Assembly (NCBI GenBank): GCA_040901865.1
Contig: JBBDYD010000190.1
Location: forward strand, 1-12,693
Reading direction: 5' to 3'
Source: JBBDYD01 sp040901865
GTDB taxonomy: Bacteria; Bacteroidota; Ignavibacteria; UBA10030
Length of the DNA: 12,693 nucleotides
The notes beneath the pieces were generated by a model, which saw only the letters and a list, made by a program, of their open reading frames with translations, ran no database searches and was not told where the DNA came from. How positions within the stretch are numbered: the first letter of the stretch is position 1; every line of letters begins with the position of its first letter. Position numbers and translations under genes: made by a program. Shown here piece by piece: positions 1 through 6,092 of this stretch.

Positions 1-378
1 GATGCTGTTGCAAACATCACCCCAATTGATTATTTTGGCATTGCGTTAACGGCACGATCGGGCAGGAATGATCGCACTAATGCACAGATTCCCTACTTGC
101 CCGGATTTGAGTTTTCTGCCAGCTATCGTCACGTGTTTCCCATTGACGTGACGTTGACAGCGGAAATAGGCGCTTATACCGAGAGACGTGCCGCAGCTTT
201 TGTTTCACGCACTGCTCCCGGTGGATTCTGGAGCGGATTGAAGGCAGAATATGAAGGCGTGGAGCGACTGACGTTGTTCCTGAATTTCGAAAATCTGCTC
301 AACCGGAGGGATGTGGTGTGGAGGGGATACAGGGTTGAGCCGTTGCGGGTGGACGTCGGCGTGTCCTATCGCTGGTAA
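1..378 (+). CDS. Outer-membrane beta-barrel, C-terminal fragment (probable TonB-dependent receptor)
   Basis: The frame is open from base 1, so this is the C-terminal 125 residues of a gene that begins outside the window. The fragment shows alternating hydrophobic and polar strands typical of an outer-membrane barrel. A FENLLNRRDVVWRGY segment resembles the penultimate strands of TonB-dependent receptors, where an N-x-L-N motif is followed by strands and a short C-terminal strand. It ends in VGVSYRW, a terminal aromatic residue as expected for recognition by the BAM complex. The next genes encode a SPOR protein, ExbB, ExbD and a TonB-like protein, which supports a TonB-dependent transport role. 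The substrate cannot be inferred because the plug domain is missing. A non-TonB porin-like barrel remains possible. Confidence 0.75.
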   Translation, partial: DAVANITPIDYFGIALTARSGRNDRTNAQIPYLPGFEFSASYRHVFPIDVTLTAEIGAYTERRAAAFVSRTAPGGFWSGLKAEYEGVERLTLFLNFENLLNRRDVVWRGYRVEPLRVDVGVSYRW

Positions 379-404
379 ATGTTTCGTGTGTTTCAGCAAC
401 CATC

Positions 405-411
405 AAGGAGG
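405..411 (+). promoter_or_regulatory. Strong Shine-Dalgarno for the SPOR gene
   Basis: AAGGAGG lies 8 bases before the ATG at 420. It supports that start over the internal ATG at 465, which has its own purine-rich run. Confidence 0.7.
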
Positions 412-419
412 AACCATTA

Positions 420-1076
420 ATGCCTAACGTTAATCTTATCGAGGAGGAAGGAGGAGAGGGTGAAATGCAGACGGTCGCAGTCACAACTAGACGGAGTGGC
501 GGCGGCGGTTCGAAAGTTCTCCTAATCCTTATCATTATCGTGGTGATTGCCGGCGCAGTCTTTGCCTTGAACAAATTCGGTATCGTCAAGCTCTGGGGCA
601 AGAAGCAGCAACCGGTCATTACTCAGATCCAGGAACCGATATCGGAGGAACCGACATACGTCGAGGTCGATTCGACCATGATGGAGGACACGGCGGGAGT
701 TTCTTTTGTGGAGACCCCCCCGTTGACGGAGCCCGAGTATGAATCATCGCTCGTCAGCGGTTCCGGCAAAGGGATCAAATCAACTCGTTCGACCTCTTCA
801 ACTTCAACCGCCTCCGCCGCTCTGTCTGGAATGAAGGGCAACTACACAGTGCAGGTTTCGGCATGGAGAGACAGGACTACGGCTGAAAAATATGTCAATC
901 GCCTCGAGCAAGCCGGATATCCCGCTTTTGTAGAAGAGCACGGTGTTAAGGACGGCAATTGGTACACCGTTCGTATCGGCCGCTATCCATCGATCAAGGA
1001 AGCAAAGAAAGCCGTCGATAGTTTTGCCTATGAACTCAAAAGGAATTACTGGATCGACAAAGTGCGGTCGAATTGA
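420..1076 (+). CDS. Single-pass membrane protein with C-terminal SPOR domain
   Basis: This 218-residue protein is probably an inner-membrane anchored peptidoglycan-binding protein. Residues 1-31 are cytoplasmic, with an acidic patch (EEEGGEGE, 8-15) and a basic/glycine stretch. Residues 32-50 form one hydrophobic helix rich in Ile, Val and Leu. Residues 60-138 are a periplasmic linker, acidic first and then Ser/Thr-rich. Residues 140-215 form a SPOR domain: YTVQVSAW opens the first strand, and WYTVRIGRYPSIKEAKKAV is the characteristic third strand and following helix. SPOR domains of this family bind glycan strands stripped of stem peptides, mostly at division sites. It starts 41 bases after the barrel gene and ends 22 bases before exbB, so it is likely co-transcribed with the Ton/Tol genes. 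Its exact role is not known from sequence. Confidence 0.88.
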   Translation: MPNVNLIEEEGGEGEMQTVAVTTRRSGGGGSKVLLILIIIVVIAGAVFALNKFGIVKLWGKKQQPVITQIQEPISEEPTYVEVDSTMMEDTAGVSFVETPPLTEPEYESSLVSGSGKGIKSTRSTSSTSTASAALSGMKGNYTVQVSAWRDRTTAEKYVNRLEQAGYPAFVEEHGVKDGNWYTVRIGRYPSIKEAKKAVDSFAYELKRNYWIDKVRSN

Positions 1077-1098
1077 CGTACACTAACAAAGCGACATT

Positions 1099-1788
1099 AT
1101 GAACCTCCTTGATTTGTTTTTGAAGGGTGGGATATTCATGTATCCCATCCTTTTTTGTTCTCTTCTTGCCGTTGTGATCATTGTTGAACGATTTCTGGTC
1201 CTGAGAAAATCCGCGGTCGATGCGGGACAATTTATGTTGAAGCTCCGCAGTGTTCTGCAGCGGGGGAACATCATGGAAGCCATCAATTTCTGTTCCCGCA
1301 GCGACGCACCTCTCGCCCATATTTTGAAAAAGGGACTGACGAAATACCCGGAGGGCCACGATCGGGTGCGTGAAGCTATAGAGAACGCGGGCAAAGAGGA
1401 GACATTCAAACTTGAACACCGACTGGGCATCCTCGCCTCGGTGTCGGGTATTGCTCCTCTTCTGGGATTTCTCGGAACGGTGACTGGGATGATTGCAGCA
1501 TTCCGCGTCATCGAACAACTCAGCGGGGCTGTCAATCCAAGCGACCTTGCCGGCGGAATCTGGGAAGCGCTTATCACCACAGCGTTCGGCCTCATGGTCG
1601 GCATTGTTGCTTATGGATTCTACAATTACTTCGTCAACCGCGTGGGGAGGTTCGTGTTTGAGATGGAGAGGGGATCCGAAGAGTTCCTGGACCTCATGGT
1701 ATCAGGGAAACTGGAAGGAGAGGCTGAAAACGAACCGGTCCGGCGCAAGTCAGGCGGAACCGAGGAGTATTTTCAGCGGAAAGGCTGA
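1099..1788 (+). CDS. exbB: MotA/TolQ/ExbB proton channel family protein
   Basis: The 229-residue protein is the inner-membrane channel subunit that, with ExbD/TolR, uses the proton motive force to drive a TonB or TolA partner. The N-terminus (LFLKGGIFMYPILFCSLLAV) is typical of the family and supports the ATG at 1099, although the Shine-Dalgarno is weak. Predicted membrane helices are about 15-33, 112-135 and 156-178. The long cytoplasmic loop lies between the first two. The signature APLLGFLGTVTGMIAAF (119-135) in the second helix and ALITTAFGLMVGIVAY (157-172) in the third are the conserved channel-lining segments. exbD follows after 3 bases. Sequence alone does not separate ExbB from TolQ; the barrel gene upstream favours a Ton role, and the SPOR neighbour leaves a Tol role open. 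Confidence 0.92.
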   Translation: MNLLDLFLKGGIFMYPILFCSLLAVVIIVERFLVLRKSAVDAGQFMLKLRSVLQRGNIMEAINFCSRSDAPLAHILKKGLTKYPEGHDRVREAIENAGKEETFKLEHRLGILASVSGIAPLLGFLGTVTGMIAAFRVIEQLSGAVNPSDLAGGIWEALITTAFGLMVGIVAYGFYNYFVNRVGRFVFEMERGSEEFLDLMVSGKLEGEAENEPVRRKSGGTEEYFQRKG

Positions 1789-1791
1789 AGC

Positions 1792-2193
1792 GTGAAATTC
1801 TCAACACAGCACAGACCCCTTGCCGTCTTTTCCTATTCTTCGCTGACCGACATCGTTTTTCTTTTGTTGATCTTTTTCCTCCTCTCTTCCTCATTTGTCA
1901 TTCAAAGCGGTATCAAGGTTCAACTTCCGAAATCGACCGCCGGCGAACAGGAAACACAACGTCAGATTGTAATAACTGTCACAGAAAAGGGATTGATCTT
2001 TCTGAACGATCGGGAGGTTACAACAGAAACACTGGGCGCCCAGCTTGCACCCCTGATAGCGGAAGATCGGGATAAGATGGTGATCATCAAAGCAGACCAG
2101 ACGGTGAGCTTGCAGAGCGCCGTCCAGGTAATGGATATTGCCAAAGGTGTGGGAGCTCTTCGGCTTCTTATTGCCACTCAACCCGGGGTGTGA
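1792..2193 (+). CDS. exbD: ExbD/TolR family biopolymer transport protein
   Basis: The 133-residue protein is the second subunit of the proton-driven motor. It has a short cytoplasmic N-terminus, one membrane helix (about 18-38) and a periplasmic domain. Asp20 in SSLTDIVFLLLIFF is at the position of the essential helix aspartate of ExbD/TolR (Asp25/Asp23 in E. coli). The periplasmic part carries the family pattern of a VTEKG/NDREV strand pair and VIIKADQTVSLQSAVQVMDIAKGVG (residues 96-120), where KAD..V.....V..M is conserved. The start is GTG, 3 bases after the exbB stop, with a purine-rich run inside the end of exbB. The tonB-like ATG begins one base after its stop, indicating translational coupling through the cluster. 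Confidence 0.92.
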   Translation: MKFSTQHRPLAVFSYSSLTDIVFLLLIFFLLSSSFVIQSGIKVQLPKSTAGEQETQRQIVITVTEKGLIFLNDREVTTETLGAQLAPLIAEDRDKMVIIKADQTVSLQSAVQVMDIAKGVGALRLLIATQPGV

Positions 2194-2194
2194 T

Positions 2195-2992
2195 ATGAAG
2201 CTCTCCCGCGAAACCACCACCGGTTGGATCACTTCACTCATGGTGCATGGGTTGCTCCTCCTTGTCTTCTTTCTTGTGAGCATTCCCGAAGTCGTCGAGA
2301 ACCAGGATTTTATTGAGGTGAGCTGGGGCTCGCCGGCAGTAAGTACCCCCGCACCGCAAACAATCACAGAAACTCTGTCTCGTTCTGCTGACGAGTCACC
2401 TTCCGTTTCCGTGCGTGAAACGAAAGCAGAACCAAAGAAGCCGTCTCAGCCTGTGTTCCTGCCGGAACGACGGATATCCGATCCCTCGGAAGAGATCCTC
2501 AACACACCACGTTCGGAAAAACTCGAAGTATCGGAGAAAGGGACCACCAGCGGGACGGTGGACCGGGGAAGAGTTGGGGAACGCGAGAATAGAACAGGAT
2601 CAAGCCTGGGCGAGCGGGATCTGTCTGCTCCCCCCGGGTCAACTCCGGGCACCTCGCTCGAACCCTCCAAGGGCTCCGCCGGGCCAGGCGGGGATCTGGA
2701 AAAGGGGGTTTCGTTCTCCATTCAATGGATCCAGGGAGGCACCAGAAGGAAACTGAGCGGGGATCTTCCGAAATACCCAGGGGGGACAAATGTTGAGGCC
2801 CAGATCAAGATCCTGACCGTCGTTTTACCGAATGGTTCCGTGAAGTCCACCCAACCGGCCCAAAAGGCGAACACGGCATTGGAAGACGCTGCATTGAAAG
2901 AAGTGCGGTTCTGGAAATTTGAGCCATTGCGCGCTTCGCAGCCCCAGCAGGAACAAACCTGCGTCGTCACATTCCTGTTTACTCTTCGCTGA
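2195..2992 (+). CDS. tonB: TonB/TolA-like energy transducer
   Basis: The 265-residue protein should couple the ExbB/ExbD motor to an outer-membrane partner. Residues 10-30 form the only membrane helix and contain S14-x3-H18, matching the SxxxH motif of TonB (Ser16/His20 in E. coli). Residues 40-170 are a low-complexity periplasmic linker rich in Pro, Ser, Glu, Arg and Gly. The C-terminal domain (about 175-265) has the YP dipeptide (194-195), a strand with VVLPNGSVKS and a helix with DAALKEVRFWKFEPL, the pattern of a TonB C-terminal domain. The ATG at 2195 is preferred to an in-frame TTG at 2138 because that would overlap exbD by 56 bases and add a non-family N-terminus. A TolA-like role cannot be excluded. 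Its end overlaps the convergent gene by 14 bases. Confidence 0.85.
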   Translation: MKLSRETTTGWITSLMVHGLLLLVFFLVSIPEVVENQDFIEVSWGSPAVSTPAPQTITETLSRSADESPSVSVRETKAEPKKPSQPVFLPERRISDPSEEILNTPRSEKLEVSEKGTTSGTVDRGRVGERENRTGSSLGERDLSAPPGSTPGTSLEPSKGSAGPGGDLEKGVSFSIQWIQGGTRRKLSGDLPKYPGGTNVEAQIKILTVVLPNGSVKSTQPAQKANTALEDAALKEVRFWKFEPLRASQPQQEQTCVVTFLFTLR

Positions 2993-3299
2993 CCGGCGAT
3001 TTACCTTCCTTTTGATCCCGTCCAGCCCTGTCTGACCGAAGAAAGAAATAGTAGAAAAATCCCTCCCCAATCGTCAGCAGGGTGAGTGTCACCGTATCCC
3101 TATTGAACCATTCCGCAAACCCTTCCGGTGAAAAGACCACGCTCGTCAGCATTGTCATGATGGTCCAGCCCACCGAAAAAATCACTCCGACAAACGCCAG
3201 GGCCAACATTCCCTCTCCCCAGCCACCATTCCTCCTCCGAGTCCAAAACGCATAGATTCCCGCGGCACCATGCAGTGCAACGATAATGGCAGCGATCAT
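2979..3299 (-). CDS. Small hypothetical three-helix membrane protein
   Basis: This 106-residue protein is not recognised as a member of a named family. Three hydrophobic segments are visible at about 3-20, 32-55 and 70-87, separated by a basic/glycine turn (RRRNGGWGEG, 21-30) and a short polar loop with an acidic residue (SPEGFAEWFNRDT). The last 18 residues are charged and soluble. The ATG lies two bases after the stop of the glycosylphosphotransferase gene, so it is probably the last gene of that minus-strand operon and translationally coupled to it. Its 3' end overlaps the 3' end of the tonB-like gene on the other strand by 14 bases. Given the position, a role in envelope polysaccharide or lipid work is possible, but this is inference from neighbourhood only. 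Confidence 0.7.
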   Translation of the reverse strand: MIAAIIVALHGAAGIYAFWTRRRNGGWGEGMLALAFVGVIFSVGWTIMTMLTSVVFSPEGFAEWFNRDTVTLTLLTIGEGFFYYFFLRSDRAGRDQKEGKSPVSEE

Positions 3300-3301
3300 T
3301 T

Positions 3302-4714
3302 CTAGTAGGCGTCTTTTCCGAAGAGAACGGCGCGGAGGGTTTTGGAGATAATTTTGAGATCGAACGCGAGTGACCAGTTTTCGACATAGTACACGTCGTA
3401 TTTCGTCCGCTCCTCGATGGGGGCATTTCCACGAAGGCCGTTCACCTGAGCCCAGCCGGTCATCCCGGTTTTCACCCTGTGACGGTCGAGGTACTTGGGA
3501 ATTTGATTCTTGAACCGGTCAACAAAGAATTGTCGTTCGGGGCGGGGTCCGACAATGCTCATTTCGCTTTTCAGGACATTGATCAGTTGGGGAAGTTCGT
3601 CGAGGCTGAATCTGCGCAACATACGCCCGATCGGCGTCGTGCGAGGGTCGTCTTTTCGCGCCCACACCGGTCCTGATTCCTTCTCCGCATCGGTTCTCAT
3701 GGTGCGGAATTTCATTACCCTGAACGGTTTGCTGTCGAGGCCTATGCGCTCCTGCAGATAGAACACGGGTCCGGGAGATGTCAGCTTGACCAGTACCGCG
3801 ATCAGAATTATGAGCGGACTCGCAAGCAGAAGCACGACAATCGCAGTGGCGATGTCGAAGCCGCGTTTAATTATCTGGTTCCAGGTCGACAAGGCGGCTT
3901 CCTTGACTTGAAGAAAGGGGATGCCTTCGAGTTCGGTGACCCGCACGCGGCTGGTCATGAGATCCACGAGGTCAGGGACCATCAGCATGTCGGTGTTGAG
4001 CCCCTCACACTCCCGGATGAGTTCCAGAAGGAGTGGGTGATCTTTGGACGAGAGGGCGATGAGGATAACATCGACGTTGCTGTTGCGGACAAAGGACGGC
4101 ACCTTTGTGAGTTTTCCAAGAAATGTTGCTTTGGATTTCGCAAGGCTTCCTCTTGTTCCCGCGGAGAAATATCCAAGGAAACGATACCCCAGGGACGGGT
4201 GGTTTACAATTGTTTCGTATACCCGGGCTGCCGTGGCATTGGATCCGACGATGATGACATTCTTCGAGTCCTTCCCGGTCGAGTACCACCATTGCTCGAA
4301 TTTCATGACAGAGAACCTGCCGAAGGAAAGCAATATGACCGATGACACGCCAAGGAGACCGAAGACCAACCGGGAAAACGTGAACGCCCGGTAGAAGAAT
4401 GCGGCAGCCATGACGATCAGCATACCGACTGCAACCACACGCACAATGGGAAAGAACTCTTCAGAAAAGTGCACCGTGCGTCGCGGCCGATACATCCCCC
4501 TGGATCTGAAGAGGAAGATCCATGTCGGAATGACAAGGAGGGATCCAAAGAGGTAGGCATCGAACGGAGGAACTCCCAATTCAACAGGGAACCACGAAGT
4601 CAGAGGAGAATCGAATCGAAGCCAGTACGATAGCACAAACGCTGCTTCAATGGCAAGTACATCGGAGCCGACGGCCAGGAGCGGTATGAGAAAATCTTTG
4701 CGCCGGTTCGTCAT
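3302..4714 (-). CDS. Polyprenyl glycosylphosphotransferase (WcaJ/WbaP-like)
   Basis: The 470-residue inner-membrane enzyme is expected to transfer a sugar-1-phosphate from a nucleotide sugar to undecaprenyl phosphate, the first step of an exopolysaccharide, O-antigen or glycan repeat unit. Four N-terminal membrane helices lie at about 8-32, 53-70, 90-110 and 114-132. A Rossmann-like CoA-binding domain follows, with IIVGSNATAARV at 154-165. A fifth hydrophobic segment (285-310) leads into the bacterial sugar-transferase domain: KRGFDI, SPGPVFYLQERIG (313-325), KFRTM, LDELPQLINVL (371-381, containing the Asp-Glu pair of the family), SIVGPRP and KTGMTGWAQVNGLRG. Start: the frame extends 51 codons further upstream, but that part overlaps gmhA; the ATG at 4714 falls 10 bases after the gmhA stop and directly precedes the first helix. 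The sugar donor cannot be told from sequence. Confidence 0.92.
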   Translation of the reverse strand: MTNRRKDFLIPLLAVGSDVLAIEAAFVLSYWLRFDSPLTSWFPVELGVPPFDAYLFGSLLVIPTWIFLFRSRGMYRPRRTVHFSEEFFPIVRVVAVGMLIVMAAAFFYRAFTFSRLVFGLLGVSSVILLSFGRFSVMKFEQWWYSTGKDSKNVIIVGSNATAARVYETIVNHPSLGYRFLGYFSAGTRGSLAKSKATFLGKLTKVPSFVRNSNVDVILIALSSKDHPLLLELIRECEGLNTDMLMVPDLVDLMTSRVRVTELEGIPFLQVKEAALSTWNQIIKRGFDIATAIVVLLLASPLIILIAVLVKLTSPGPVFYLQERIGLDSKPFRVMKFRTMRTDAEKESGPVWARKDDPRTTPIGRMLRRFSLDELPQLINVLKSEMSIVGPRPERQFFVDRFKNQIPKYLDRHRVKTGMTGWAQVNGLRGNAPIEERTKYDVYYVENWSLAFDLKIISKTLRAVLFGKDAY

Positions 4715-4724
4715 GCGGATGGTT

Positions 4725-5312
4725 CTAACCGAATAATTCCTGTTCAGCCTGCTGAAAGATGATATGGCCGATGGTGATGTGGCCTTCCTGTATTCGCTGA
4801 GTGTCGTCGGAAGGAACGATAATGGCGATATCCACCAGGTCCTTGGATGCGCCGCCGTCTTTTCCAAGGAACCCTATCGTCTTGAGTTTCTTTGCACGGG
4901 CCTTCTGAAAAGCTCTATTAACACTCTCGGACTTGCCGCTGGTGCTGATCCCAATGAGCACGTCGCCCTCGTTGCCGAGAGCTTCCACCGATCGGGCAAA
5001 GACGTTGTCATACCCGATATCATTGGCTCCCGCTGTGAGCGTTGACGTATCCGTTGTCAATGCAATAGCAGGGAGACCCGGCCTTTTGATCGCCGGATTC
5101 AAGCGAATGACAAGTTCCGTTGCGAGGTGTTGTGCGTCTGCGGCGCTGCCGCCATTTCCGCAGAGCAATATCTTCTTGTTGTTCTTCAGAGCGTCCTTGA
5201 CAATCTGGATTGCGTCGCCGATGGGAACGGCAAGTTGGTCTGCAATGCGCTTCTTGGTCTCAGCGCTTTCGCGCAGGGAATCGAGGATGAACTGTTGTCG
5301 GTTGGTCGTCAT
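4725..5312 (-). CDS. gmhA: Sedoheptulose-7-phosphate isomerase (SIS domain, GmhA-like)
   Basis: The 195-residue cytosolic enzyme is expected to convert sedoheptulose 7-phosphate to D-glycero-D-manno-heptose 7-phosphate, the first step toward heptose for lipopolysaccharide core or other surface glycans. It shows the SIS-domain phosphate-binding elements CGNGGSAADAQH (51-62) and ISTSGKSESV (122-131). The zinc ligands known in E. coli GmhA are all present in register: His62, Glu66, Gln175 and His183. The length matches the family (about 190 residues). Its ATG overlaps the TGA of the preceding synthase gene by one base (TGATG), a mark of translational coupling. No other heptose pathway gene (hldE, gmhB) is visible in the window, so the pathway must be completed elsewhere. 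A different SIS isomerase is possible but less likely given the metal-site match. Confidence 0.9.
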   Translation of the reverse strand: MTTNRQQFILDSLRESAETKKRIADQLAVPIGDAIQIVKDALKNNKKILLCGNGGSAADAQHLATELVIRLNPAIKRPGLPAIALTTDTSTLTAGANDIGYDNVFARSVEALGNEGDVLIGISTSGKSESVNRAFQKARAKKLKTIGFLGKDGGASKDLVDIAIIVPSDDTQRIQEGHITIGHIIFQQAEQELFG

Positions 5313-6067
5313 CAGGCTTTGACCTTTGCGGAGTGAACAGCTTCGGCAAATCTTCGGATGGTCCGGGTGTCATCCTGTTCTTCGGTGATCGTGCCCGTAA
5401 CGAGGAACGATGCGCCGGCGGCGACCTTTCGGGCGGCTTCTTCAGGAGTCCGAATGCCGCCCCCGACAATCATGGGGAGGGAACACCGGCCGGCGATGGC
5501 CTTGATCATCTCATCGGGAACAGGGATATCAGCGCCGCTCCCTGCATCGAGATACAGGCATTTCATTCCGATGGTCTCTGCTGCGAGAGCATGCGCAACG
5601 GCAATGTCCGGCTTGTGGTCCGGAATCGGCTTGGTGTTGCTGACGAACTCCGCGGAGGTCGTCTTGCCCGTGCCGATGAGCATATAAGCCGTTGAGATCG
5701 CCTCGAGACCCATTTTCCGGATAATGGGCGCCGCAAGGACCTGGTTGCCAATCAGGTGCTCGGGATTGCGTCCGCTGATCAGGACAAGGAAGAGGATTGC
5801 ATCAGCGACAGAAGAGATCTGAAAGAGGCTGCCCGGAAAAATGATTACGGGGACCGTGGTGTTTCGCTTTATGAGCGCAAGTTGTTTGTCGAGCTCATTG
5901 GTCATCATCAGGCTTCCGCCGACAAGGAATCCGTCGACGCCCGCTTCTGTTGCGGTGCGGACGAAAGAGGGAAGCTTGCCCTCGTCGATCTTGTCGGGAT
6001 CGATGAGAATCAGATATCCGGCTCCTTGGTCCTCGCGAATTTGCGAAAGTCGTTCGAAAGTGGTCAT
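5312..6067 (-). CDS. Geranylgeranylglyceryl phosphate synthase family (GGGPS/PcrB)
   Basis: The 251-residue TIM-barrel prenyltransferase is expected to join a polyprenyl diphosphate to sn-glycerol 1-phosphate by an ether bond, the committing step of archaeal-type lipids. Visible family elements are LIDPDK (21-26, with the Mg-binding Asp23), DGFLVGGS (45-52), the FPGS loop (77-80), ISTAYMLIG (124-132), SNTKPIPDHKP (143-153), the glycerophosphate-binding LYLDAGSGA (171-179), VGGGIRTPEEA (201-211) and VTGTITEE. The length and the TKPIP segment resemble the branch of the family found in Bacteroidetes and archaea more than the shorter Bacillus PcrB. The chain length of the prenyl donor is not readable by eye. 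The gene starts 25 bases after alaS with GGAAG as ribosome binding site and is coupled to gmhA downstream. Confidence 0.9.
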   Translation of the reverse strand: MTTFERLSQIREDQGAGYLILIDPDKIDEGKLPSFVRTATEAGVDGFLVGGSLMMTNELDKQLALIKRNTTVPVIIFPGSLFQISSVADAILFLVLISGRNPEHLIGNQVLAAPIIRKMGLEAISTAYMLIGTGKTTSAEFVSNTKPIPDHKPDIAVAHALAAETIGMKCLYLDAGSGADIPVPDEMIKAIAGRCSLPMIVGGGIRTPEEAARKVAAGASFLVTGTITEEQDDTRTIRRFAEAVHSAKVKA

Positions 6068-6092
6068 GCTGTCTTCCCGTTTGTGGATAGAA

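Noticed and set aside
1036..1604. Minus-strand frames opposite the SPOR and exbB genes
   Set aside because: They are antisense to well-supported genes and show no protein-like composition or start signals.
2138..2194. TTG start 57 bases upstream for the tonB-like gene
   Set aside because: It would overlap exbD and place an unrelated hydrophobic stretch before the normal MKLSRE N-terminus.
4715..4867. 51-codon N-terminal extension of the glycosylphosphotransferase
   Set aside because: It overlaps the conserved C-terminal end of gmhA in another frame; the ATG at 4714 fits the family N-terminus.
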